The notes beneath the pieces were generated by a model, which made no database searches, was not told where the DNA came from, and worked only from the letters and a program-made list of their open reading frames with translations. A stretch of 64,000 bases of DNA from Mucidula mucida (Eukaryota > Basidiomycota > Agaricomycetes > Agaricales > Physalacriaceae), in the NCBI GenBank assembly GCA_015501055.1, contig JADNYV010000011.1, forward strand, positions 186,001 to 250,000, in the 5' to 3' direction. Position numbers and translations under genes: made by a program. The number at the start of each line of letters is the position of its first letter. The stretch's first letter is position 1. This document shows positions 1 through 12,352 of this stretch, piece after piece.

Positions 1-356
1 CTTCCGGGTTCGGGATATGTGTACCAGAACGATACCTTGTACGCGTGAACACGGTACTGTTTGGGTACTGTGTTGCTAGGCGCGAGAGAGATGATTGTAC
101 ATTGCTGTTGTATTGGAGACATATGTTCAGATGGAGGACTCGGACCGTCCCGTATGTAATGTATCGTAGTTCCCGCCATATGAGTGCATGAATACTTAGC
201 GTTAGTTGGCGAGAGGCGATCAGATCCTCCTGAATGATCGGCATGTGATTGCTATATTCATGATGCCATATTGTCCATTTTCGCCTTTTGTACTCAACCA
301 CCATCCCCTCCTTCCCCCCGTTTCTGTAACATTTTCTCCTCGTTTTTCTCTCCGCC
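1..356. other. Gene-free 5' flank
   Basis: No convincing coding exon is seen here. The last ~60 bases before the lipase ATG are pyrimidine-rich, as is common in fungal 5' leaders. Nothing else is recognised. Confidence 0.5.
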
Positions 357-1859
357 ATGGCACGGGTACCTTTTATCGGCCGCCTTTCCGTGCGCGAGCA
401 CGTCTGGCTCGTACTTGGCTTCCTGTTCCTCGCGGTTGAAGGCCTGCTGAGCCTCATCATTCTTTGCCTTCCCAAGCCAGTAATAAACTGGTTCTACAAA
501 CGCTCACGCTACATCTTCAACAATTACATTGTGCGGCAGCCAAAGGTCCATACGGCGGAGCGTGCGGCGTCGGACCGCGTTCTGCGTGCGATGGACTTTC
601 AGGAGCTCTGCGATATATACGGATACACGCCAGAGGAGCACGTAGTGCTAACCAAGGACGGCTATCTTCTCGGTCTTCATAGGCTTCCATCCAAGGCTGG
701 TAAGCAGAAAACCAGCCCGGGCACGAGTACTGGCAAACCGGTCGTGTACCTGCACCATGGGCTCTTGATGAACAGCGAAATTTGGATATGCCTGACCGAC
801 GCCGAGCGTTGCCTTCCGTTCAGGCTGGTTGAGGCTGGATTTGATGTCTGGTTGGGCAACAACCGGTCCGTATCCTCGTCTAAGGTCTACCCCGCATTCT
901 GACTTTGTCGCAGAGGCAATAAATACTCCAAGAAATCGATTCACTATAATCCAAACTCGACTAAATTCTGGGACTTTAGGTGAGTTTCACGCGCTTCATT
1001 AGACGTTCTCTGCTAATTGGTTTGCAGCATTGACGATTTTGCATGGCACGATATACCCGATTCAATACAATACATTCTCGACACAACGAAAGTAGACAAG
1101 GTCAACTATATTGGCTTCAGTCAAGGCACTGCGCAAGCCTTTGCCGCACTCAGCATCCATCCTCAGCTCAATGAACGCATCAACGTATTCATCGCCCTTG
1201 CTCCTGCCATGAGTCCTGCTGGACTCTCCCAGCCGATCGTAGACGCTCTTATGAAGACCAACCCCACCCTCCTCTTCTTATTCTTCGGCCGAAAATCTCT
1301 CTTCTCGTCCGCCATCATGTGGCAGGCCATCCTCTATCCACCCATCTTCGCCAGTGTCATCGACCAGTGCCTCATCATCCTGTTCAATTGGCGCAGTGCC
1401 AACATATCTTGGTACCAGAAAATCTGCGCATACGCTCATCTCTACTCGTTCGCGTCGACAAAGGCTGTAGTGCATTGGTTCCAGATCATGCGCAATGCAT
1501 CATTCTTGATGTACGATGACGATACGACGAGCATGTCTCCTGTGGCGCGGACGTCTGTTCGGACTTACAAGCCAGCGCGTTTCCCCACAAAGAACATTGT
1601 GACGCCGATCGTGTTGATGTATGGAGATCAAGATAGTTTGGTGGATATCGATGTCATGGTGGATCAGCTGCCCAAGCATACAGTGGTCAGAAGGTTGGAG
1701 GGTTACGAGCATCTGGACATTCTGTGGGGCAAGGACGTTGACAAGGATGTGATTCCGCACGTGTTGGATACGTTGAAGGCGTATCAGCCGATGAAAAACG
1801 GGAAATCGCATGTCAACGGACATATGGACGACTCTGCATCAGTTGTTTCGGATTATTAG
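357..1859 (+). CDS. Lipase of the steryl ester hydrolase type (alpha/beta hydrolase)
   Basis: Predicted to hydrolyse steryl esters or other neutral lipids at lipid droplets or the ER membrane. Three exons (357-865, 914-979, 1028-1859) join in frame to 468 aa. A hydrophobic segment lies at about residues 15-40. It is followed by a lid region, the oxyanion-side motif VYLHHGLL and the family motif DVWLGNNRG, completed across intron 1. The nucleophile elbow is GFSQGT (Ser). An Asp in YGDQDSLVD and the His of EGYEHLDILWG complete a plausible triad. The family and domain order match yeast Tgl1/Yeh-type acid lipases. The ATG is in good context (gccATGG). Substrate specificity is inferred from family only. 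Confidence 0.85.
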
Positions 1860-1988
1860 ATATGAATTCTCGTATACTGTACACTTAATATTCATCATCG
1901 CTTTGACAACGCGACTGCGGTTTGCTTAGACGCCACGAGAGTCATGTGAGCGTGAGTCGAAACTTAATCTGTCCATCTCACCACCATC

Positions 1989-3031
1989 ATGCAAATAACC
2001 CCGCAAGATATGTCGGTAACGTTACGCGTCGCCTTGAGCAAAGAATACCAATATTCACCGTCTAGTGCAGGCGCATCGCGATGCGCTGTTCGCCCGACTG
2101 GACAGTGCAGCCGCCGCCTTTGAAAAAGAGATCTCATCTCCAATGAGCAGTCTCTATATACCGCAAGATGAAGCACTTTTAGACTTTCTACAGGATGGCG
2201 GCATTCCAATTCCTTCGTACGTGTGCGCGTTCCTCGTGTCCTTCTGCAAAGCTGCCAACAGGATGACACAGCATCGAAGAGATGGAAGCGGACCTCGCGC
2301 GAACGATGGACTTGCCAGAAATAGAGAAGCGCCTTGCGGTGCTGAAAGAGGAACACGAGAAGAATATGGAAAACCTGATAAACAGACAGGCGTGGAATTA
2401 CGAGCAGGAGCAGGTGGACAAGTACAAGGCGGTGGAAGGCGCATTTCAAAAGGCTGGCGTTGATCCGGAGGAGGAAACACTGGAGACTGTCATCGCGTTT
2501 GAAGATAAGCTTTCCGTTCGTCCTTTTTCACTGCTCCAAGTTGAACAGATGTACATAATGGTTCTCACAGGAGATTTACGACGACAAATTCGAAGCCGCC
2601 ACCACGCGCCTGTTGCAAAAGTGGGAAGCCGACATTGTCGAAGAGCGCACTGCGTATGAGGAGCGTGTCGCGCCGCTGCTCGCGCAGAAAGAGCGCTTCG
2701 AGCAAGGCACGCAGGCGCCGATGATGTTTTTTTCGTTCCCGCAATCTGTAAAGGAGTTCAACGAGCTGAGCCCGGCGGCGAAGCTGCGTGTGGCGCAGTT
2801 CCTGCAGGCGCCGACGGCGCGCGCGGAGCAGATGGCGGCGGAGCAGAATTGGAAGTATGAGGTTAACAAGTTGAAGGCGCTTTATGCTTCGGATGTGAGT
2901 GTCCTTGTACTTACGATTGTCCGTCGTGTTTTTTTTTTGCTAACCCACTTTGACAGGCATTGTTCAAATCTGAAGTCGGGTCTGCTGTGTTGCAGAGTCG
3001 GCTCGTAGGTGGTGATCCTCGGAAACGGTGA
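1989..3031 (+). CDS. Unrecognised, strongly alpha-helical protein
   Basis: I do not recognise the family. Five exons (1989-2015, 2071-2216, 2272-2515, 2571-2894, 2957-3031) give 271 aa with all splice phases consistent. The sequence is rich in Glu, Lys, Ala and Leu with heptad-like stretches (for example EIEKRLAVLKEEHEKN and YEERVAPLLAQKERFEQ), so it is probably a coiled-coil or helical-bundle protein. No signal peptide, transmembrane segment or catalytic motif is visible. The first exon encodes only nine residues and is the least certain part. Confidence 0.65.
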
Positions 3032-3423
3032 ATATTCGTGGCGCCATTGTTGTATCGTTATAACTTGCTCTCTGTACTATACCACCTATCTTGTGTAGCA
3101 TATCACCTTCTTGATCCTAGCTTGAGCGCACTTGAACGTTGTAGACGCTCTGGGAAGGCATTCCCAGTCCATCTGTACTGCGGGAATGGGTGGGACCAGA
3201 TAGAAGTCATGTCTGTTGTAGCTGAGACCTAGTACTACGACGAGATCATTGTCGATAACACTGACATGAAGTTATGCAAGTAACTTCTCAAGCTTGACTA
3301 CTCAGAGTCATAGGTACCAGCTCAATGTTCAACATTCATATGTCAATGCTATGTTCAGGGTATTATGATAAACACAAAGCTGATACTTAAGAATATACAA
3401 ACTTCTTCTCCTTTTCTTTCTGA
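3032..3423. other. Convergent intergenic region
   Basis: This is the space between the 3' ends of the coiled-coil gene (+) and the fuconate dehydratase gene (-). The short open frames look random. No structured element is seen. Confidence 0.5.
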
Positions 3424-5242
3424 TTACAGTTTCTTGCCGCCACGAGCCCCGACCCAATACGAACCGTTGGGGAACTCGTACTCCGCAATACTCGTCTTGT
3501 GCATCTCAATACTGTAACCCTCGTCCGGATTTGAGGGCACGTTGTATCGTCCGTTGGAGTTGATAGAGCAAGGAGTGAGGAAGTGCTCATGTAGATGGTC
3601 CACAAACTCGAGGACATTGCGTTCCATGGTACCAGAGACCGCGATGTAGTCAATCAAGCTACAGACGCGTTAGTCAGTCCGCTGTGAATGCGAACGGATG
3701 CTCCTACCTGAGATGAATCACGTATTCACACAGACCGACGCCACCAGCGTGAGGGCAGACGGGGACGCCAAACTTGGCGGCCATCAAGAGCACACTGATA
3801 ACTTCGCTGACACCAGCAAGGCGACACGAGTCGATCTGGCAGACGTCGATGGCCTCGGCTTGGAGGAGCTGTTTGAACACCATTCGGTTGTGTGCGTGTT
3901 CTCCAGTCGCAACGCCGATACCATAGGGCTTCAACGCCTTGCGGATAGCGGCGTGTCCGAGGATGTCATCAGGCGCAGTGGGCTCTTCAATGAACCTGTA
4001 CGTGACGAGATTAATAAACACGCGTCGATTGACCACATAATGCTCCCATACCATGGCTTGATGTCGGCGAGCCCCTTGACGTAGTCAATGGCCTGGTTCA
4101 CGTCCCACACCTGGTTGGCGTCGATCATCAACACCGCGCCGGTCGGTCCTGCATTCTTGCCCTTGATCTGCTCGCTCTCCGGGTCTATGGGCGTGGCGTT
4201 GGCGGGGAGGTACTGCGGGTCGTCGATGATGGAACGGATGATCTTGCCGCGACGCAGATCGCTGGCCTGGTCTGCGCCGACCTTCATCTTGAAGTGGTTG
4301 AATCCAGCGGCGACGGCTTCCTTGGTGAGGCGCGCGACTTTTTCATCGCTGTATCCCAGCCAGCCGGCGGAGGTGACGTATGCGGGGTAACTGAATGGGT
4401 TCATTGAGTTGACGCGATCTAGGCAGGAACTATCAAGTGACGAACCCGAGCTCACGAACTTTAGCTTCGCGTTCTTTCTTCGTAGCGTCTTTGGCTTTCA
4501 GCATAGCGAGCGCCTCCTCCTTGGTGATGGCGTCGGTGATGTACCGCCATGCGGCAGATCGGACCAGTTCTTCCTTCAAGACAGACTTTAGCGCGCCGGA
4601 TGCAACGGAGAATAAACTGAACGAACCGGTGTAAAGTCAACGACTAGCTTCCACAAAGGCTTCTTTCTTGAACGAGCATACATATCCCAGACGGCATTGT
4701 TCACGGCGCCCGAGGCAATATGGATAACTCCCTTCTCCGGTCCAATCCTAGCGCATCGATTCAATCCAAGTGTGTGAAGACGACTGAGCAACTGACCATC
4801 TCAGCTGAGGGTCTGACATCATAAAGTCCCAAGTCTTGCCCATGTCGGAGAAAAGGTCCTCAGTCTCTTTACCGACAAGGCGGCTGGCGACTAATTTGAT
4901 GGCGTCGCAGACCTACGCAGCGATGAGAACCAGTGGAATCGCCTAGGATGAGCTGGGACTGACAATTTCGTTTCCTCGGCCGATAGTGAAGGTCATACCG
5001 TGTCCAGCAAGGTCAGAGTCAGTGAATAAGGTGACATAGGCAGAGGAGTAGTCGCATTCGGTGTTCCTACGAGAAATGTTAGTCGTCGTACACGGGAATC
5101 AGTGGTTCAATCTACATGGCATCGGTACCATCACCCGACAAAGAGGTAGGGAATCGCACATCTGCATAAGACGGGTCAAAGAGCGCCGCGTCGACCTTTG
5201 GGAAATCGTACCGTGAGTCTCGTAGCCAGTGATTTTCGGCAT
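3424..5242 (-). CDS. L-fuconate dehydratase (enolase superfamily, ENOSF1-like)
   Basis: Removes water from L-fuconate to give 2-keto-3-deoxy-L-fuconate in non-phosphorylative fucose (or related sugar acid) catabolism. The protein is rebuilt from several exons on the minus strand. It carries the enolase-superfamily set: KxK base motif in FKMKVGAD, Mg-binding Asp in MIDANQ, Glu in [10 protein letters not shown], Glu in ATGEHAHN, and the His of CPHAGGVG. The C-terminus ([11 protein letters not shown]) is typical of human ENOSF1 and bacterial fuconate dehydratases. The start at 5242 is chosen because [10 protein letters not shown] joins across the first intron to DVRFPTS, the usual family N-terminus; an upstream in-frame ATG near 5277 lacks this fit. 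The length (about 430-440 aa) matches the family. Confidence 0.9.
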
Positions 5243-5916
5243 TCTGGAGAATGTGGGGTAGTGGGGGGAACGGCATTTCGTCGCAGTACTATTTAAAGCG
5301 GTTCTACGGCCCGGATACCGGTCCGCTCCTTATGTGATCGCGGGTCGGTCAACCGTTGATCCGATCGAGGTGCATTCATTATTGCTGCTTTACCATGTTC
5401 TGTACCTTTCTGTGAGCGAACCCGTCTAAAAGCGCATTGTAACCCTTCAGAATGACCCCAGAACTCTCCAATCGCGAGCTTCTCTATTCTGCGATACCGC
5501 CATAAGATATAATGGCAAAGGGCACTGCAAGGCGATTTGGGGATTTGGATGACCATCCTGTACGCCACAGTTGGTACATTGGTTACTACAGAGTATGAAA
5601 CTGCTTACGACGTAGTATGAACCTACGGGTCGTCTAACTTGTGCGTCAGACGTCTAACCACACACATATGATCTTGCTTGATCATGATCATGCAGATAAT
5701 GAAGCTTTTCGTAGTCCGTGCGATGTGGGAGGTACACCGTACCCATGTTGTACGCATTGTGGATAGCCAGAGGTTACAGTGGGCGTATTTTGATCTTGTA
5801 AAGACTTGAGAGCCTTGATTCTGAATTGATGACGGAGGAGCCGGACCGCCGTGATAGTACCGGCATAACGGCACCGCCTGCTGGCGCATCCAACGTGTAC
5901 AACTCGTCTCCCAACC
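5243..5916. other. Divergent promoter region between fuconate dehydratase and GET1
   Basis: No coding exon is recognised in about 670 bp. It separates two divergent genes and probably holds both promoters. No TATA box or other clear motif was identified. Confidence 0.45.
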
Positions 5917-6669
5917 ATGTCGCTCATTGTCACCATTTTCGTTCTTGTGTTTGTTACGGAGTTGATTTCGTGGATTGGGAAATCTGTACTGCTTGAAATA
6001 GTGCGTCAACAGTGCTCCTTGCGCGCTACCGCTGACGGACATCCGCTTCCAGTGCTATTCGCTGTATCTGAAAATATTTTATCCGTCACAAGCGGCTCGG
6101 CAGCGCCAGCTTAAGACCGACACTTTGAACACGAAAGCAGAACTTTTGAAGACGAGTGCCCAGGATCAATTTGCCAGATGGGCCAAATTACGGCGTAGCG
6201 TTGACAAAGGCCTCGCGGACTTGGAGAAGCTCAGCAAGTGTGGCGTCGTTTCTCGGAGACTATCCATTGATTCCGTGCAATTTCCGTAACGTAGACTCCG
6301 AGATCGCCTCTGTCAAGTCGAGCTTTTCAATGCGGTTCAATTCCGTCCTTTGGGTGTCCACTACGGGTGTCCAGTTTGTTGTAGGATGGTGGTACCGCAA
6401 ATCAGCCGTGTTCTACCTTCCTCAAGGATGGTTTGGACCTATTCAATGGTGCTTCGCACTACCCTTTGCGCCGAAAGGTAGGTAGCCAACTTCCCTCCGG
6501 TTTGGTACTGACGTGAATATCAGGCTCTGTGAGCGTCGGGATGTGGCAGATGGCCTGCAAGCGGGTTATCAGACTGGGAGAACGTGTAGTAAAGGACATA
6601 TGCGGTACGGAATCTAAACATAATACGCCTCCCCGCGTTGAAACTTTGATCAGGCAACAGTGGCTCTGA
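5917..6669 (+). CDS. GET1: GET1, ER receptor subunit for tail-anchored proteins
   Basis: GET1 forms the ER membrane receptor/insertase with GET2 and releases tail-anchored proteins from GET3. Four exons (5917-6000, 6053-6233, 6295-6477, 6524-6669) give 197 aa. The N-terminal membrane segment ([19 protein letters not shown]) is followed by a coiled-coil ([19 protein letters not shown], then [10 protein letters not shown]). Two further membrane segments include the family motif [13 protein letters not shown] and the C-terminal WQMACKRVI. Length and topology match the WRB/Get1 family. The second intron (6234-6294) needs a GC donor in the consensus context A|GCAAGT; no GT donor keeps the frame. 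Confidence 0.88.
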
Positions 6670-6895
6670 GCTCGGGAATAAGACGGAAGCGGAGACTGCA
6701 GGCAAAACAAAAACGTCGTAGTACCAACTTGTACCGTCTTCTTGCTACACGGAATGGCTTTGATCCGTCGAAAGACAGGCAAGATATGCAAAGCGGAGCG
6801 GACGTGACGGCTCTCCGTGAATGTCTTCAAAAGAGTTGCCGTTTCCAACTTGCTCTCTCACCACCACCACCCCAACTCCAGACATCTCTCACACA

Positions 6896-8669
6896 ATGGT
6901 TGCAGGCGTAAACATCCACACCAAGGTTGCCGAAAACGCGCAGGCCGTTATCCTCACCGACGACGCGCTCACTTTCCTTGCTGCTGTTCACCGTACCTTT
7001 GAGTCCACCAGACAGGCCTTGCTCGCCGCCCGGCAGGATTCTCAGCGCAAATTGGACAGCGGTGCTGCTCTTGACTTCCCTTCAGAAACCGCGCATATCC
7101 GCGCCGAACCGTCCTGGCATTGCGCCCCGCCCGGCCCAGGATTGGAGGACAGGAGGGTCGAAATCACAGGACCCACGGACCGCAAGATGGTCATCAATGC
7201 CCTCAACAGCGGAGCAAAGACATTCATGGCCGACTTTGAGGGTATGTCTTATCTCTGTCGATCCTTGTCCCATGACTGAATCGGTGTACACAGACTCCAG
7301 TGCACCTACTTTTGCCAATATGATAAACGGCCAGCTGAATTTATACGATGCCGTTAGGAGGCAGATTGACTTTGAATCCAATGGCAAGGCGTACAAGCTC
7401 TCCGACAAGCCTGCCACTTTGATCGTTCGGTATGTAAACTTCACAACACGCTATGGTTGCCATCTAACCTATCCCTCAGTCCCCGCGGGTGGCATCTCGA
7501 CGAGCCTCGTCTGTCCATCGACAATAGCCCCATGTCAGGCTCGCTGTTCGATTTCTCACTCTATTTTTACCACAACGCGAAGGAGCTCATCAAGCGGGGC
7601 TCTGGTCCATACTTCTATCTTCCCAAGATGGAACACTATCTCGAAGCGCGCCTCTGGAATGATGTTTTCCTCTTCTCCCAGTCATACCTCGGCATCCCAC
7701 ATAACACAATTCGTGCGACCGTTCTCATCGAGACTATCCCAGCCGCTTTCCAAATGGAAGAGATTTTGTTTGAGCTTCGAAACCACTCGTCTGGTTTGAA
7801 CTGTGGACGCTGGGACTACATTTTCAGCTTCATCAAGAAGCGTCGCGCTGATCGTAGTGCTGTGCTTCCTGACCGCAAAGACGTGACGATGACTGTTGGC
7901 TTCATGGACTCGTATGTTCGTCTCTTAATTCAGACTTGCCACAAGTAAGTTGCAATGTCCCTTTCAATTTTCTGTATCTAACTTTATATTCAGGCGCAAA
8001 GTTGCTGCTATGGGAGGAATGTCTGCACAAATTCCGATCAAGGACGATCCCAAAGCCAACGACATCGCTATGGAGAAGGTTCGCGCAGACAAACTTCGTG
8101 AAGTCACCGCCGGACACGATGGGACATGGATCGCTCATCCTCTCATCAACAAGATTGCCATGGAGGTCTTCAACAAACACATGCTTGGCCCTAATCAATA
8201 CCATGTCCGCCGCGAAGAGGTTCGCGTCTCTGCTGCCAATCTTCTTGACACGATCGTTCCCGGGCAGATCACGACTGAGGGCGTGCGCTCTAACATCGAG
8301 TGTTCGCTGGCGTACACTGGAGCCTGGATTGGTGGAAACGGATGTATTCCGCTGAACTATTTGATGGAGGATGCGGCGACGGCGGAAATCACCCGAGTGC
8401 AGCTTTGGCAATGGGTGCACTACCAATCTCGGTTGGAGACGGGCGAGATCATCACCACAGCGCTTTTAGACAAGTGGATCGACGAGTTGTCGCCTGGTAT
8501 CAAGAAGATTGCACCTGGCGTCAAGGACGCTGACTTGTCCGTTGCTGTTGACTATCTCAAAGGGCAGATCAGGAAGGATTGGCCCAGCGAGTTCTTGACC
8601 AGCGACTTGATGCCATATCTGGCCGCTAAAGATGGTGTAGAGGATAAATTTACCAGGTCTGCTCTGTAA
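6896..8669 (+). CDS. Malate synthase (glyoxylate cycle)
   Basis: Condenses glyoxylate with acetyl-CoA to give malate, allowing growth on fatty acids, acetate or oxalate-linked C2 carbon. Four exons (6896-7241, 7294-7429, 7480-7944, 7994-8669) give 540 aa, the usual length of the A-type enzyme. Recognisable blocks are [25 protein letters not shown], the signature-like [28 protein letters not shown] with its catalytic-region Glu, [12 protein letters not shown] and [14 protein letters not shown]. The protein ends in Ser-Ala-Leu, only a weak match to the peroxisomal PTS1 tripeptide SKL. The ATG at 6896 is the first that gives the family N-terminus. Confidence 0.95.
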
Positions 8670-9254
8670 TCTCAAGTCTTTTTTGCAGTAGTTATGTCCC
8701 CCACGTAGTAGTCTTTGTAGTCTGTAGTAGTCGTCAAGTATTGTATTAATATTTTACGCATTGTTAGAAAGAATTAGTTATTATTAAACGCGAAATTTCG
8801 ACGCCACATTTGCTTAGCGCGACTAATTAGCATTGTCCAACCTATGTAGCGGTGTAGAGTTATCAAGTACAATGATCCAGCTAAAGGAGAAGCCAATTAA
8901 TATCATTTTCTCAGGTTCAGAATAACCTCCGCGTCGTATGACATGTCTTCTTCACCGTAGATGCATATGGTGGATCATGAGGGTCGTTATCAGCTGCCTT
9001 CGTCAAGCCTTCGTCGAGTTTTGTATCACTTTGATGGTGTGATGCACCTTGTGAAGGTAGACGATAACGAAGTGTGCTAGGAGGGTTTAGTATTGATATT
9101 CCCCAACTGCACAAAGCTCCTCAGACTCAGATTCGGAGGAAGAGCTTAGAGGAACATCCGCGTGGCTGTGCTTTTGTTTGGCGCTGGCAAACTTTCCAGT
9201 CGCGTCGCTTCTTTCCCGCCGCTTTCCTCTCACCATCATCTCTACATCACAGCA
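8670..9254. other. Intergenic region
   Basis: No coding exon is recognised between malate synthase and the BTB gene. The first ~250 bases are AT-rich and likely include the malate synthase 3' UTR. Nothing else is seen. Confidence 0.45.
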
Positions 9255-11233
9255 ATGTCAATGAAGGGGCTATCGCCCTTAACATCAGAAGAACCCGAAA
9301 ACACGCCGAGTAATTCGACAATGGGCTCCGAAGAATCCCACAGTGCGCCTCCTCCAGAATCGCGGCCAGTGACACCAGCACCGCAAGGTCGGGAGATATG
9401 TATCACCCCATTAACGCCGCTTATCTGCTCCAAAGACGTTCATCGGTCACCTGCTGCCGCGTTACAATCGCCGCTGAAATTGAAGACAGCGTCCCCGCGC
9501 GGTACGTGAGCTCGTTCTACGCCATCAGTGCATCTCTTAACGTGTTTATGACAGGCAAACCTCCTGGAACACCATTTCTGACGAAGAGTCAGGGAAAGGC
9601 GGTAAATGTACCGTCTCAATCTCGGGCTAATAGTACGACTTCACTGTCTCTGCAACTGCGTGTTCATATTCCGCGCATTAGGCAAAGCACCCGCGTCCCA
9701 GGCTGCAATCGACTTGCAGGCCAACGGCTCTCATGCCAGCAATTGGCGTGCACGCCCTCGACCCTTGTCGCTTACTCCCAGTCCAGTTCCTGCCAGTCAA
9801 TTGTCTCAAGCTCGGCCTTTCCCAATGGCCGGACCTTTAAAGGACGCCGTGATAGACGCTATACCAATCGACATTGAAGACTCAGAGCCTTCAGATGACG
9901 ATATCGTACTTCCCCCGCCCGCGTTCTTGTCACAAAGTTACAATAGAATCAAGTCCTCTCAACAAGATGGTCAATTATCACAAATGCGCGAGAAGATGTT
10001 TCCCAAATACGAGGTATGCTTTTCCTTGTATAAGGGTCAATAGCAAATAACGATTTTCCCAAGCAGATTGCCAATCCTTCAACACCATCATCTTCTAAAG
10101 CCAAACCACGGCCTAGCAATTCCCCTCTCAAACATGAGGTCATTTCTGTCAACTCTACTCCCACAAACTCCCCAGGTCCTTCGCAGAAATCTCGTGCCTC
10201 TCCTCAGGCCACTGGCCAAGGGCAAGAGAATGCTACAAATCTTAAACGAAAGCTAGAGGACGAGGAAGAACAACTACAGCCACCCAAGAAGAAAGCCAAA
10301 CCAAAGAAGAAGAGACGGAAGAGCGAGCTCCACTGGGTGCTAGACGGGAATGTCATAATCGCCATTGGAAACGTCGAGTTTAGACTCCATCGCAGTTCCC
10401 TCATCAAACGCAGTACTTACTTCAAGGACTTTGTGTTCGGTGGGGCGGAGGAAGAGCGCATTGACGAATACGTCGGACCAGAGGACAACCAACTCCCGTT
10501 GTACGACATCAAAGAGGATAACGTGACAGCGGAAAACTTTTCTATTCTCTTGGATGTTATTGAGGATCCTATGCAAGTTCAATCCTCCTCTTCTGCCTTC
10601 TCGCCAACTTTGACATTTTCTAGTACCTACCTCGATGGCTCGGAGCTTACATACGAGACCATCGCTGCTGTTCTTGAAGTAGCAGACGCGCTCTCGTTCG
10701 ATTCCTACTACAAGTGGGCGTTAAAAATCTTCGAGAAGAAGTGGCCAGCCTCTCTTGACGACCTCACGCCAACACCTATACCATACGCGATGAACACTGT
10801 CATTCTCTCGACAAAGTGCAATGTCCCTAGCATCCGGAAGCGGGCTCTATACGAGCTATTCCGCACCGAAGATTTGGAGCAAAGTTTGAAGAACTATACG
10901 CACGACGAACTTGCCGCAATTGACCTTCTACGCGTACCTAGACAGAAGCTCACGGAGTCTTGGGTCCAAGAGGTCTTGTTCGTCGCTCTGGATCCCTGCA
11001 GTACCGATTTATGTGTCGCGACGACCGATCCCACTGCTCATATGCGCTTAGTACAAACCTCGGGCATCTTGGAGGAATATTCTCGTGATCAAGTGTGCGG
11101 CTTCAAGGCTCTTGCTGATTTTGATTGGAAGGGCGCAGGCTTTTGTGACGCTTGCACAGAGAAAAGGAAAGACATCTACTCCAAGAGACGGGAGAGGATA
11201 TGGAAGGACTTTGACGGCTGGTTCAAGTTGTAG
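9255..11233 (+). CDS. BTB/POZ-domain protein with nuclear localisation signal
   Basis: Probably a nuclear adaptor or regulator; BTB domains mediate dimerisation and often recruit cullin-3 or chromatin factors. The likely exons are 9255-9501, 9555-9601, 9702-10013 and 10067-11233, giving 590 aa. The first ~270 residues are Ser/Pro/Gln-rich and look disordered, with an acidic patch (DIEDSEPSDDDIV). A basic cluster KRKLEDEEEQ ... PPKKKAKPKKKRRK follows at about 260-290. The BTB fold starts near residue 294 (GNVEFRLHRSSLIKRSTYF). This layout is common in expanded agaricomycete BTB families. The acceptor of intron 2 is uncertain: 9701 keeps the frame, while the closer AG at 9681 does not. Confidence 0.75.
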
Positions 11234-12296
11234 GTAATGCGACTGCCTCTTTTTTTACCATTATTGTCTCAAGTATTGTTTACTGAATTTGGCACCTTGT
11301 AGTACACTCCTAAACGCATTCGCTTTCCCACAATGTTCACGTACAAACTCTATCCATCATTTTGTTTATGGCTCGTTAGTCAACGGATCGCTGCGCACGT
11401 CAACATACACATGGATACTGGGGCGCTGAAAGAAGGTACTTAGGCCATAGTGACGCGCTTTCAAGGGCGCGCTTCCCAGGCTCATCGGGTCCGTGCCTGC
11501 TCCTACCTTTTGCTATTCCCACGCGTTCGTTTGGCGGTAGTAACCGTGCACTCACTGACACACTCACTTGCCCAAGTCACTTCGCACCAAATCCATGCAC
11601 TTGGTATCCGACTCAATCAGAACAAGGCAACCTGTCTTGATCCATGTTGACCGTTGGCGGCGCAATTGCTTTCTTTTTCGCCAAGAACGAAAGACCGACT
11701 GTCGGTGCTCTTTTAGCTTCAAGCGTACGTTAACGCGAATCATGGAGCCTGATTATGTTTATCAGAACACCTTCTCCTGAATGTCAAGGAAAGAGATGTT
11801 GGGATGTGAAAGGTATGTAGGGCTTTTCGTATGAGCAATAACACCGCATGCTCATGTTCTCGATCATTATAGACGTCTCGTACTTGAACGCAATTCCTAC
11901 GCGCATCGGGGGTATGTATGTTGTGCTATTTTTACATTCGAACGTGTAGCAAGTAATTCATCCCGCAAAGATTTTACTACGCTTTGGCGCTCTTTTTGTG
12001 CAAAGTTGCTCGAAGGGAACGATCAATGAGAGCTCTCCACGAAAGCAGTGACCTGGGACTTCAGCTCTACAGTAGTAACGTGTTGAAAGCGTGATGCTAA
12101 ACCGCTTTTCCTCATGTTCTTACTACTTCTACAAAGACTCTCAGATGACGTCTGGATAGGGATACAGTATGCACAGAGTCGAGCCCCTCTCTGGTCCTGG
12201 CTTGCTCATCTTTGTACCGCATAGGACTGCTACGGATGGCGTCCTACGCAATACCATGAGAATTAGTGCGCCATAAACGGGCCCTCCTCTGAGGTG
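11234..12296. other. Gene-poor stretch upstream of laccase
   Basis: About 1.06 kb without a gene I can support. A 29-codon frame (11644-11733, MLTVGGAIAFFFAKNERPTV...) has a hydrophobic start and could be part of a very small membrane protein gene. No convincing splice partner was found. The 3' part presumably carries the laccase promoter. Confidence 0.4.
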
Positions 12297-12303
12297 TATA
12301 AAG
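12297..12303 (+). promoter_or_regulatory. TATA box of the laccase gene
   Basis: TATAAAG lies about 50 bases upstream of the laccase ATG at 12353, at a position suitable for a short-leader, inducible fungal gene. Confidence 0.55.
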
Positions 12304-12352
12304 AAGGCGAGTTACTTTCGCCAATACTCATCGAACACACCTGCTCACCCAG

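Noticed and set aside
9682..9701. Closer acceptor AG at 9681 for intron 2 of the BTB gene
   Set aside because: It would put exon 3 out of frame with exon 2; the acceptor at 9701 keeps the frame.
11568..11780. Possible small gene upstream of laccase
   Set aside because: Several short frames with possible splice sites exist, but no combination gave a protein I could support.
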